In this document: positions 53,913 to 63,624 of the stretch, in pieces
How the letters are laid out: every line of letters starts with the position of its first letter
Position numbering within the stretch: the stretch's first letter is position 1
From: CADEEN01 sp963706685
GTDB taxonomy: Bacteria > Pseudomonadota > Gammaproteobacteria > Burkholderiales > Burkholderiaceae_C
Reading direction: 5' to 3'
NCBI GenBank assembly: GCA_963706685.1
Contig: CAVPMY010000007.1
Location: 62,001-126,000 of the forward strand
DNA: 64,000 nucleotides
Made by a program: the position numbers and the translations under genes
Notes under the pieces: generated by a model
What the model saw: the letters and a program-made list of their open reading frames with translations, nothing else
Database searches by the model: none
Told to the model about the DNA's origin: nothing

Positions 53913-54026
53913 ATGAAAGGCTTTCCTGCCGAACTGATCCTGGTGGTGCTGTTCGGCCTCGCCATGCTGTTCAATTTCGTCATGCAGCGCGCGGCCCGAC
54001 GGCAACAGGAAGAAGCGGCGCATTGA
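53913..54026 (+). CDS. 37-residue membrane protein after FloA
   Basis: ATG 53913 with AAGGAG about 8 bases upstream opens a 37-residue frame: a short N-terminus (MKGFPAELI), one hydrophobic helix (LVVLFGLAMLFNFVMQ) and a charged tail (RAARRQQEEAAH). It lies 11 bases after floA on the same strand and looks cotranscribed. I do not know a family. It is the last gene of clear betaproteobacterial character; the contig join lies at or just after its stop. Confidence 0.65.
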   Translation: MKGFPAELILVVLFGLAMLFNFVMQRAARRQQEEAAH

Positions 54027-54150
54027 TCGAGAAAGTGCTGGCGGTTTCGCTTTCGGCGTTGGACCAGCCGTCCGAGAGTCGATCCCCGCCAACGGATCCG
54101 TTGCCCGCGTCGCGCGCTGCCGGTCCCGAAGAGCTGCGAGAACTTGACGC
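54020..54150. other. probable chimeric join between two genomes
   Basis: Left of this point genes are betaproteobacterial in family and codon use; right of it they are planctomycete-like. The plus-strand coding frame to the right (IEKVLAVSLSALDQPSE onward) begins without a start codon, immediately after the stop of the 37-residue gene, as expected if a long gene had been cut. No mobile-element gene, integrase or tRNA lies at the join. Confidence 0.75.
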
Positions 54151-56500
54151 GGCTCGTTTGGCTTACGGTCGACTCCGTCGGCTGTTTGACCTCGCGAGGA
54201 ATACGGGTTCGACCCAGGCAACCTCCCATCGTACAGGTCATCTTGTCCGACGATCTGTCCGAGGCGAAACGTGATTGCGCGATCATCATGTTTTTGCTTC
54301 GGGACCAGTCGGAGCAGGCCAAGACGTGGCTGGAGCGCCTGCCGTCCGGGTCCGCGGACGACGCGTCGCAGGTGCGGTTGACCGTCTTGGCGGCGTTGTT
54401 TGCACTGGAATTTGAAGACGAGTTCGAATTGGCACGCTTACTCGCCAAGCTCCCGCCGGACGAACCGCTTCGTCACATGGTCCGACTGCAGGTCCCCGCG
54501 CCGGTGTACGCGGAATCTCCGATCCCCGATCCGTCCGCTTTGGCCCGCTGGCGGGAACCATTGCACGAAAGTTACCGTTGGATCAGCCAACATCGCCCCG
54601 ATCTTCGCCAACACGTGCGGTTACCCTACGGCATGAACCTCGCGTTGCTGCATGATCGACCGGGCGCGACTCGACTGCTCGACCAAGCAATCGACGAATC
54701 ACGAGACCTTACCGAACTGGAGAGTCTCCTTCCGCTCATCGTGCAGCAAGCGTCGGAGGCAAGCCGACGCAAGCTGTTGCTCAAGGCAGCCGATGGAGTG
54801 CGGCAGGCCACGGACGAGACACTTCGCGAAGACCAACTGCGACAGTTCTTGGATTTTGCGCTTCGCCATGCTGCGGAAGATTTCGCCGATGACGCAGTGG
54901 TCCAATCCGTACTCGTGATTTTTGACCGCTACCTGGCTCGATCGCAACTTGGTGTGACAAAGACCAGCGAAGCCCCTTCGCACTGGCAGTCTGCCGCGGA
55001 CTTTTTCCTGACCGTGTTGATGATGCAAGTGCGCAGCGCCGAACAGCGGCTAATCCAACGCAACGATCTGTCGCCAGAAGAACGATCGCGTCGGCACAAC
55101 CAGATCCAGACGGAATTGACACGTGTTCGGCAGATGCGGCAAGCGGCCAGCTCGACATTGTCGAGAAACGCCGTGTGGACCGATCCGTTGGACTTTCCAA
55201 GTCCGGATGGCCATTTGGATGCGTATCGCTTCCAGGCCCTGCAGGTCCTGCACGGAGTCCTCAGGCGGTTCGGTAAGGATTCCGTGTTGACAGGACAAAT
55301 GGACCAGCGGCTTTTCGCGAAGGGGGATCCGGATCGCACCGGCTATGCCCTGGCCAAATCCTACGCCCTTTGGTGGTCCGGCGATCACGAGGATTCCGTG
55401 GCCGTGTTGGAACAGATGTGTACGGAAAGACCGGATGACCATCTCGTGCGTTTCGCGCTAGCTCGAGCCTACTTTCACGCCGGCCGCCTACGCGACTCGC
55501 TAAAACACGTGGACCAACTACTGGTGACATGGCCGTTCGGCGCCGGCCGCGGTGCCGTGATTGACCTGCGAAGTCGTATCATTCGGCAGTGGAGCACAGT
55601 TGCCAAAGTGTTTGATCTCGAAGGACATACCGGAGTCGTGCACGCGTTGGCGTTCTCTCCCAATGGCGAGATACTGGCATCGGCCAGCGTGGACAAGACC
55701 GTCCGTCTGTGGGATGTCGCCACGGGCCAACTGCTTTCAATGCGGTCCGGACACACGGACATGGTCTTGTGCGTTGCCTTTTCGCCGGATAGTCAGAGGC
55801 TCGCCTCGGGTGGCTATGATCGCGCGGTGCGAGTGTGGGACTTGGCCGGCGATGAAACGCCTGTCACCCTTTTGGGTCACACGGATGTAGTGGCGCGGTA
55901 GCATTCTCGCCCGACGGCAAGTACTTGGCCTCGGCTGGCGACGACCGAACGGTTCGAGTCTGGGACGCCAAACTGGGCTCGTTGATTCACACCCTGAGTG
56001 GTCCTACCGAACGGGTGCTGGCACTGGCCTTTGCGCCGGACAGTCAAACTTTGGCAACTGGCAGTGCGGATGGTTCGATCCGCCTTTGGGAGATGGACGA
56101 AGGGCAGTTCGCGCCAGACGCTTCGCGCCCATACCCGCGGCGACCTCCATCAGCTACATTGCCGGCAAACCGACGTTGGCCTCGGCTGGCGAGGACGGGC
56201 GGGTCATCCTCTGGAGTCAATCGAACGTGCGCTCGATTCGATCGACACTTCATCACCGGTTCGATCGATGTCGATTTCGCCAGACGGTCGGACGATCGCC
56301 ACGGGCTGCCACGATTGCTCAGTCACGTTGTGGGATGTGGCCACGCCGCTCGGTCCGGTTTGATTTGCGAGATCAAACTCGCACCGAACAACCGGTCGTG
56401 GCATTCTCTCCCGACGGACGCCTGGTGGCCTCGGCTGGATACGACGGCGCGCATCCGTGTGTGGCGTGCCGATGACGAAGCACTCCGCCCGCCCCCGTAG
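54027..56500 (+). CDS. WD40-repeat protein, 5' truncated and frame disrupted
   Basis: The N-terminal half (about 54,030-55,580) is a long helical, TPR-like region (LLQKAADGVRQATDETLRED-like LLLKAADGVRQATDETLRED; ALAKSYALWWSGDHEDSV). From 55,610 come WD40 blades: HTGVVHALAFSPNGEILASA, DKTVRLWDVATGQLL, YDRAVRVWDLAGDE, DDRTVRVWDAKLGSL, DGSIRLWEMDEGQ. Indels near 54,210, 55,895, 56,120 and several to 56,440 break it. In planctomycetes this architecture often follows a Ser/Thr kinase domain, which would lie left of the join and is missing. Confidence 0.75.
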
Positions 56501-56609
56501 GGCGGCAGGGCCGCAGCCAATGCGGTGCTGCCGCACCGAGCAAAATCGTGCGCCAAATCGCATCAAATTGCGCGATCACTGATGTAGGGCGGCAGGGCCG
56601 CAACCCTAC
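56497..56609. repeat. REP-like repeats GTAGGGCGGCAGGGCCGCA, two copies
   Basis: The 19-base element begins at 56497 and again at 56584 (87 bases apart). The second copy extends to CCCTAC at 56604-56609, giving a hairpin with outer arms GTAGGG/CCCTAC and inner arms CGGC/GCCG. The first copy overlaps the WD40 stop and the second overlaps the HEAT stop, so the pair lies between two convergent genes and may act as a bidirectional terminator. Confidence 0.6.
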
Positions 56610-57287
56610 GGTCCGGCCTTTAGCTTTCCACGCATGGCGGCCATACGAAAGTGCTTGGGCAGGTCGACTTGGCCGACGATCGCGTACAGCGCCAGCGCCT
56701 CGGTACGATTCCCCGAAGCCACAAACGCCTCGGCACACGCAAGGCACCCATCGGCAACGGCGGGTCGCTGGTTCGTCCGGCGCGTTCTTCAGCCGTTGCG
56801 AGAGTACCTTCCCCGACTCGAGCGTGCCGATTTTTCCCAGCGCCCGTGCCGCGGCCCGGGCCACGACCGCGTCGGGGTTGGCCAGCATCTTCGACAACGG
56901 CTCGACGGCCCGCCCATCGCGGCGCACGCCGAGACTGCCGATCACGCCCACCAGGAGCCGGCCCTTCAGCTTGCCCAGCGCGTCGCGCAAGGCATCATCG
57001 ACCGACGGATCCAGGTATCGGCTCCAAGGCGTAACGGGCCATGTGCGATAGCTTCTCGTCCCCCAGTAAGCGCGGCAAGGCTGGTACGGCCTCCTTGTTC
57101 CCGACGACCGCCAGTTGGCGGCAGGCATCCGCCTTCTCTTCCTGTGGCGCATCCGACTGGAGCACTGCGATCAGCTGGTCGCTCGCTGGCGGATGCCGCG
57201 TCTTTGGCGGCTGTCCCAGCGTCATCGAGGGACTGGCCAGGATCAAGCGCGAGAACCACGGCAGCAGTTTGTGTTGGTTCTGGACAT
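56606..57287 (-). CDS. HEAT-repeat protein (frame disrupted)
   Basis: About 225 residues. Candidate start ATG 57287 (AAGGAA upstream) loses frame near 57,260; the protein then reads LLPWFSRLILASPS and three or four HEAT units: EEKADACRQLAVVGNKEAVP, DALRDALGKLKGRLLVGVIG, ANPDAVVARAAARALGKIG. Further indels lie near 57,015 and 56,755; it ends QVDLPKHFRMAAMRGKLKAG. HEAT proteins of this type accompany DUF1080 and Gfo/Idh genes in planctomycetes and likely act as scaffolds. It is 35 bases after the oxidoreductase. Confidence 0.7.
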
Positions 57288-57321
57288 CGTTGTGTTTTCC
57301 TTGTGTCGAAGGGCGTCGGCC

Positions 57322-58667
57322 TCAGATCATCCACGGCTCACGCATGGCGCGCGAGCGCAGCCGGTTGGCTTCCGCGTCGTTGACGAACTCCTCTTTGACC
57401 GGGTCGTATCCCATGTCGCGCTTGAGCCACATGCAGATGTTGGCGGCGTGGACGGTGGTCATCGAGCGGTGCATCACCTCGGGATTGGCCACGGTCGGGC
57501 GCCGCGACTTGACGCAGTCGAAGAAGTTGCGCACGTGGCTCATCGGATGCCCGGTCCGCTCGACGTAGTCGCGGACCACTTCCGCGAAGTCCTCCAGCAG
57601 GGCCGGCGACGAGACTTCCGGTTTCGTGTAGCCGTCCGCCACGGCCACCCAGCCCTCGGTGCCTTCGTAGCGCACGCCGCACGATCCGTGCCACCACTTG
57701 TCGCCTCGGTGCAGGATCATCTTCACGCCGTTGGCAAAGCGGGTGACCATGCCGTCGCCGGTGGGGTTGTCCACGTATCCGTATTCGACCGCCGCGGTGT
57801 CGGTGGCGCCGATGGCCACCTGGCACTGGGCGAACGTGTGCGCGCCCCATTCGCCGATGCAGCTGGTGTGGAAATCGTAGTGGCCGCGCCAGCCGCCGCG
57901 GACGTATGCCGAGTTGTACGGCCGCCAGGGGCACGGGCCCAGCCACTGGTCCCAGTCCACTTCGTCCTTGGGCGGCTCCGGTTCGGCCGGCAGCCAATCG
58001 TGCCGCATCTCGGCCGCGTCCCAGGGGGCGATGTGCGCACGGACCGTGTGCACCTCGCCCAGCCGGCCCGTGCGGAGCAGTTCGTTGGCAAAGGTGAAGT
58101 TCGCCTCGCTCAGCCGCTGCGTGCCGGTCTGGTAGATTCGGCCGTAGCGATTGGCCGTTTCCACCACCGCCTGGCCTTCGGCGATGGTCATGCACGACGG
58201 CTTCTCGGAATAGACGTCCTTGCCGGCCCGCATGGCCATGATCGAGGCCAGCGCGTGCCAGCGGTCGCCGGTGGCGATCAGCAGGGCGTCGATGTCCGCG
58301 CGAGTGGCGAGGAACTCGCGCATGTCGCGGTAGGTCTCGCAGTCCGTTGTTGCCGTAGTGCTTGTCCACCATCCGCTTGACCTTCTCGCGCTGCGTTTCT
58401 TGGCGTCGCAGACGGCCACGAACTGCACGTCCTTTTCCGGCCAGCATCCAGCGCAGCACGCCCGAGCCGCGGCCGCCGATGCCGATTCCGCCCAACACGA
58501 TCCGCTCGCTCGGGCGCGGCCGCTTCGCCTCGACCCAACGACGAAGCGGGCACGAAGTAAGGCGCCACGATCAGGCCGCTGGCTGCCGCGGCTCGCTTCA
58601 GAAACTGTCGCCGGGTCAGGCGTGATGACCGGCCAGATTCGGTAGACGGTTCTGTAACTCGTGGCAA
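57322..58667 (-). CDS. Gfo/Idh/MocA family oxidoreductase with Tat signal (frame disrupted)
   Basis: About 445 residues. A Tat signal opens it (TRRQFLKRAAAASGLIVAPY), then a Rossmann domain (LGGIGIGGRGSGVL, VQFVAVCDAKK) and the EKP motif (GKDVYSEKPSCMTIAEGQAV). The C-terminal domain contains HYDFHTSCIGEWGAHTFAQC. Indels near 58,505, 58,435, 58,405 and 58,345 break the N-terminal third. These exported oxidoreductases act on sugars or sugar derivatives. It starts 9 bases after the DUF1080 stop and precedes the HEAT gene. Confidence 0.83.
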
Positions 58668-58676
58668 TACGAGTCC

Positions 58677-59372
58677 CTAGTTTTCCGTGAGGTTGTGGGC
58701 ATGAGTGATCCTCTCGATCGGTTGAGCCGTGGGGAAGTTGGAGGCGGTCTCTACTCGGCGTGGAAGAATCTCGATGTCCTTGAACATGATGTGCATCACG
58801 TTGCCCGAGTGCATCTGCAGCGCGAGGTGACCCTTGGGCCGGCTGGTGTCGTTCTTGATTTCGGCGGTTTTCACGCCGTTCACGTGGACCACGATGTGCG
58901 GGCCCTTGGCCATGATGACCATGCGGTTCCAGTCACGGTCCTTGAGTATTTCTTTCTGCTGTTCGTCGCTCGGTTTGTCGACCCAGCCCTTGCCGTAGCT
59001 CTCGTAGACGCCGCCGGTGCCACTGCCGGCCAACCCCACTTGAACCTGATTGCCGTGTGCCTGATCGGGTTTCTTGAACACGGTGCGAATGTAGAACCCA
59101 CTATCGCCCTCAAGGCACTTGAATTGGAAACGCACGGTGAAGTTGTCGTATTGGTCGTCGCTGAAGAGCAGACCGTAGAGTTTTTCGCTGTTCGCGCGGC
59201 CCACGATCACTCCGTCCTCGACGGTCCATTTTCCATCACCGACGGGATGCCATCCCTTGAGGGTCTTGCCGTCGAACAGCGGTTTCCATTCTTCGGCCGA
59301 GGCGCGCCGTTGGCAACAGGCGACGCTCGCTACGGTTACGACCACGACAATCAACACAGACGCAATACGCAT
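58677..59372 (-). CDS. DUF1080 (3-keto-disaccharide hydrolase-like) protein
   Basis: 231 residues from ATG 59372 with AAGGAG. The N-terminus (MRIASVLIVVVVTVASVACC) is a signal peptide with a lipobox-like Cys. The beta-jellyroll domain reads EEWKPLFDGKTLKGWHPVGD, WTVEDGVIVG, GDSGFYIRTVF and GPHIVVHVNGVKTAEI. DUF1080 is very abundant in planctomycetes, and some members hydrolyse 3-keto-glycosides made by Gfo/Idh-type oxidases, which fits the next gene. The frame is clean. Confidence 0.87.
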   Translation of the reverse strand: MRIASVLIVVVVTVASVACCQRRASAEEWKPLFDGKTLKGWHPVGDGKWTVEDGVIVGRANSEKLYGLLFSDDQYDNFTVRFQFKCLEGDSGFYIRTVFKKPDQAHGNQVQVGLAGSGTGGVYESYGKGWVDKPSDEQQKEILKDRDWNRMVIMAKGPHIVVHVNGVKTAEIKNDTSRPKGHLALQMHSGNVMHIMFKDIEILPRRVETASNFPTAQPIERITHAHNLTEN

Positions 59373-59465
59373 GGCTGACTCCTTGGGAACTTGAACACAG
59401 TGGGACATTGTCAACGATTCATAGAATACCGCGTCGCGTCGGTGATTCGTAGTGTACGTGAATGG

Positions 59466-59500
59466 GCGTGCCCAGAGTCTTTTGAGTAGTATGGGCACGC
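59466..59500. terminator. inverted repeat after the symporter gene
   Basis: Perfect 9-base arms GCGTGCCCA and TGGGCACGC (59466-59474, 59492-59500) with a 17-base loop lie 24 bases past the symporter stop on the minus strand. No clear U-tract follows, so a terminator is possible but unproven. Confidence 0.35.
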
Positions 59501-59523
59501 GTAGCCGCGTACCCCACGCAATG

Positions 59524-61317
59524 CTAACCAGTGAAGTACAGGTACGCGGCCAGGATCAGCGCCAGCACCAGGCACGAGGCCAACACGTCGCCCACACCCC
59601 AACTGCTTCGCGACTCGCGCCGATGCTCCTCGGTGATCGTCCCGTACGTCAGTCCGCTGATCTTCTGGGCATCCGGCGGTGCGGTCAGCGTAGCTGACGA
59701 CGATCATCACCACCACGCAGACGATGAAGATCAGCAGGCTGTAGTACTGGAAGTACATGTTGTTGACGATCCAGAGGAACGAGCCCTCGGCGTAGCCGTT
59801 CTCGAATTGGCCAGCCGTTCGACTCCTGACCGAGCCAGGGTCACCGGCGTGTCGACCGCCAGCCGGAACACGCCCAGGGCAAATCCGACGATCAGGGCCG
59901 CCAAACACCCGGCTGCCGTTGAGCCGTTTCATGAACACGCCGAGGAAGAAGACCACGAAGATCGGCGGTGCCAGGTAGCCTTGCACCCCTTGCAGGTAGT
60001 GGTACAACCCATGCGCGCCCTGGATCACCGGGACCCAGGCCAGGCCGATCACCACCATCACCGTCGGTGGCGACGCGGCCCATCCACACCAGTTGGTGCT
60101 GCGAGGCTTGGGGCGGAACTTCGAGTACAGGTCCATCGTGAACAGCGTCGACGACGCGTTGAACACGCCGGCCAGCGAACTCATCAGCGCCGCCAGCAGT
60201 CCGGCCACGACGATGCCCCGCACACCCACCGGCAGGACATGCTTGACCAACAGCGGGAAACGCCGCCTGGCACTGCTCGTTGTCACAGCTTGTCCGTTCG
60301 GTCGTCGACAGCGCCGCTCGCAGCTCGTCGGCCGCGCCCGCTTTCGGCCAACGCAAAGCAGATCATGCCCGGAATGATGAAGATGAACACCGGCAGCAGC
60401 TTCAGGAACGCCGCGAAGATACTGCCTCGGCGGGCCTGCTGTTCGTTCGGCGCGCCCAAGGCACGCTGCACGATGTACTGGTCGGTACACCAGTACCACA
60501 GCCCGATGATCGGCGCGCAGAACAACATCCCCAGCCAGGGATAGTTGCCGTTGAAGTACCAGGCGATTCGGGCCTCTTCCTTGACCGGCGCCCAGGTCCC
60601 CTCCACGCCCTCGGGAATCAGCGGTTTCCACAGGTTGAACATGTCCGAGCCGCACACCTCGCGCAACTCGCCCCAGCCTCCCAGCGCCTTCAGGCCGAAA
60701 ATGGTCACCAGCACCGAACCGAGCACCAGCACGACGGTCTGCACCGCCTCGGTGTAGGCCACGGCGCGCAGACCCCCCAAGTACCGTGTAGATGCCGGTC
60801 AGGATGATCACCAGGAACGATCCGATCCAGAAACTGTCCAGCACGGCGACGCCGATGTCCAATCGGACATCGGGCAGCAAGGTCCGAAACACGATGCCGC
60901 CGGCAAAAATGCCGACCGCGATCTTCGTCAGGACGTAGGCGACCAGCGAGATGATCGACAGCACCCAGCGCGAGGTGGCGTTGAATCGCTTCTCGAGGAA
61001 CTCCGGCATGGTGAAGACCTTGCGACGCGCATGTAGAACGGCACGAACACCCAGCCCAGCACCAGCAGGCACCAGGCGTGCAGTTCGTAGTGGGCCATGG
61101 CCACGCCGTCGGTGCAGCCCGATCCGGCCAGGCCGACCAGGTGCTCCGAACCGATGTTGGACGCGAAGATCGACGCCCCGACGATGAACCAGCCCAGATT
61201 GCGGCCGGCCAGAAAATAGTCGTCGGCCGTGTCCTTGTTCTTCAGGATGACCCACCACGCCACACCCAACAGCATGGCGAAGTACCCGGCGACCATGACC
61301 CAGTCGAGCATTTCCAT
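59524..61317 (-). CDS. sodium/solute symporter, SSS family (frame disrupted)
   Basis: About 595 residues from ATG 61317. Family features: MEMLDWVMVAGYFAMLLGVA, DYFLAGRNLGWFIVGASIFA, SNIGSEHLVGLAGSG, KVFTMPEFLEKRFNATSRWV, WYFNGNYPWLGMLFCAPIIG and VVAGLLAALMSSLAGVFNAS. The end reads LASCLVLALILAAYLYFTG. Many indels (about 61,030, 60,780, 60,300, 60,240, 59,910, 59,690) split it. It lies just after araA, so arabinose or an arabinoside is a likely substrate. Confidence 0.82.
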
Positions 61318-61391
61318 TGAGATGACCTTTCAGCACGGAAAATGTACGAAGGACGAAGGACGAAGTAGATCCTCGTTCGCACAAGGCTCCC

Positions 61392-62911
61392 TCACTTGAA
61401 CCCGTTTGCCAAGTGGTAGTACGCTTCGTTCCAGCGAAGCTCGTTCTTGAATTCGGACACCTTCGTGTCCGCGTCCGATCAGCAGGAACTCCACGCCGGC
61501 CATTTCGGCGAAAGTCTTCGAGGTGCTCGGCGGTGAGCGCCTGGCTGAAACTGGTGTGGTGCGGGCCGCCGGCCAGGATCCAGGCGGCGGCGGCCGTCTT
61601 CAGATCGGGCCGCGGCATCCACACAGCGCGGGCCACCGGCAGTTTGGGCAGCGGCTCGTCGGGCGCGACCACGTCGACCTCGTTGACGATCATGCGGAAT
61701 CGGTTGCCCAGGTCCAGCACCGACGCGTTGATCGCCGGGCCGGGCGGCGCGTCGAACACCAGCCGGACCGGGTCTTCCTTGCCGCCGATCCCCAGCGGGT
61801 GAATTTCCAGCGACGGTTTGCCGGCCGCGATCGACGGGCAGATCTCCAGCATGTGGGCGCCCAAGACCTTCATGCCGGCCTGGATCGAAATGGTACGTGT
61901 AGTCCTCCATGAACGACGTGCCGCCGTCCAGCCCCGCCGCCATGACCTTCATCGCCCGCACCAGCGCCGCCGTCTTCCAGTCGCCTTCGGCCCCAAAGCC
62001 GTAGCCCGTCGGCCATCAACCGCTGCACGGCGATGCCGGGCAGTTGCTTCAGGCCGTGCAGGTTTTCGAACGTGTCGGTGAAGGCCTCGAAGTCGCCCTG
62101 GTCGAAGAAACGCCCGCAGGCCCAGCTCGATCCGGGCCGCATCGCGCAGCGACTGCCGCACGTCGCCGCTGAGCCGCCAAGCGAGTCGGCAACTCGTGTA
62201 CCGTCTGCTCGTACTCGGCCACAAGCTGGTCGACTTCCGCATCGGTGACGGCGTCGACACACGCGACCACGTCGCCCACCCCGTAGCCGTTGACCGAGTA
62301 GCCCAGTCGCATTTGGGCCGCGACCTTGTCGCCTTCGGTCACGGCCACTTCGCGCATGTTGTCGCCGAACCGGGCGATCTTGGCTCCTTGAGCGTCGTGC
62401 CACGGCGCACGCCGCTCGCACCCAAGTCTCCAACCGGCTCAGCACGTCCTCGTCTTGCCAGTGACCGACGACCACTTTGCGGGCCAGCCGCATCCGGCTG
62501 CAGATGAAGCCGAACTCGCGCCCACCGTGCGCCGATTGGTTCAGGTTCATGAAGTCCATGTCGATCGTCGACCAGGGAATGTCGCGGTTGAACTGCGTGT
62601 GCAGATGCACGAACGGCTTGCTGAGTGCGTCGAGCCCGGCGATCCACATCTTGGCCGGCGAGAACGTGTGCATCCAGGCGATCAGGCCGATGCAGTTCTC
62701 GCGCGCGGTTCGCCTCCAGACAGACTTCGTGAATCGCGTCCGGCGTGGTCAGTACCGGCTTGAAGACGACCTGAACGGGAATCCGCGGCGACTCGGACAG
62801 CGCCTGGCAATGGTCTGCGAATCCTGGTCGACCTGCTTGAGCACCTCCGGTCCGTACAAGATGTTGACTGCCGGTGACAAACCAGACTTCAAGTGTCTTC
62901 AGATCGATCAT
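61392..62911 (-). CDS. araA: L-arabinose isomerase (frame disrupted)
   Basis: About 505 residues from ATG 62911, the usual length. Recognisable segments: DLKTLEVWFVTGSQHL, HTFSPAKMWIAGLDALSKPF, HLHTQFNRDIPWSTIDMDFM, LNQSAHGGREFGFICSRMR, GLDGGTSFMEDYTYHF, MLEICPSIAAGKPSLEIHPL and AYYHLANGFK at the end. It interconverts L-arabinose and L-ribulose. Indels near 62,800, 62,700, 62,400, 62,150, 62,010, 61,885 and 61,480 split the frame without visible loss of sequence. Confidence 0.88.
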
Positions 62912-62927
62912 TCGATCATAGGCTCCG

Positions 62928-63620
62928 TTATCGTTGTCCGTAGTAGGCGTCCGGACCGTGTTTGCGGCGATAGTGCTTGTCCAGCACGTACGACTTCCAA
63001 GCGGCGGCGCATCGGAGCGAAGCTGCCGCGTTCCCAGCGCCATCTCGGCGACCGCTTCCAGGGCGACCGCGTTCTTCACCGACTCGGCCGCGTCTCGCCC
63101 CCACGCAAACGGTGCGTGGCCGGCAACCAGCACGGCCGGCATCGCCAGCGGATCCAGCTCTGCGAACCGCTCGACGATCACTTGGCCCGTGTTGGCTTCG
63201 TAGGCCTGCTCGACTTCTTCCTCGGTCAGCGGCCGCGTGACCGGCACCGGACCGAAGAAATGGTCGGCGTGCGTCGTGCCCAGGCAGGGGATCTCGCGGC
63301 GGGCCTGAGCGAACATCGTCGCGTAGCGGCTGTGCGTGTGCGTGATGCCGCCGACGCCCTGGAAGTGCCGGTACAGCAGCACATGGGTCGGCGTGTCGCT
63401 CGACGGGCGCAAGTTGCCCTCGACGACGTTGCCGTCCAGATCGACGACCACCATCTGCTCGGGCCGCATCTGGTCGTAACGGCACGCCGCTGGGCTTGAT
63501 GACCACGCGCTGCCGTCGATCGCTGATCCCGCTGACGTTGCCCCACGTGAGCGTGACCAGACCGTGCGCGACCAGATCGAGATTGGCCTGGCAGACTTGC
63601 TCCTTCAGCTCTTCGAGCAT
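62928..63620 (-). CDS. araD: L-ribulose-5-phosphate 4-epimerase (frame disrupted)
   Basis: About 231 residues. It begins MLEELKEQVCQANLDLVAHG, LVTLTWGNVSGISDR; after an indel near 63,485 it continues MVVVDLDGNVVEGNLRPSSD, GGITHTHSRYATMFAQA with metal-binding His, and LGTTHADHFFGPVPVTR. A second indel near 63,000 precedes VLDKHYRRKHGPDAYYGQ at the end. It makes D-xylulose 5-phosphate, the last step of the pathway. It lies 16 bases before araA. Confidence 0.87.
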   Translation of the reverse strand: MLEELKEQVCQANLDLVAHGLVTLTWGNVSGISDRRQRVVIKPSGVPLRPDAARADGGRRSGRQRRRGQLAPVERHADPCAAVPALPGRRRHHAHAQPLRDDVRSGPPRDPLPGHDARRPFLRSGAGHAAADRGRSRAGLRSQHGPSDRRAVRRAGSAGDAGRAGCRPRTVCVGARRGRVGEERGRPGSGRRDGAGNAAASLRCAAAWKSYVLDKHYRRKHGPDAYYGQR

Positions 63621-63624
63621 CGAC

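Noticed and set aside
54144..55901. WD40 protein as a complete gene starting at 54144.
   Set aside because: Coding signal continues upstream in another frame to the join, so the start is an artefact of an indel near 54.21 kb.
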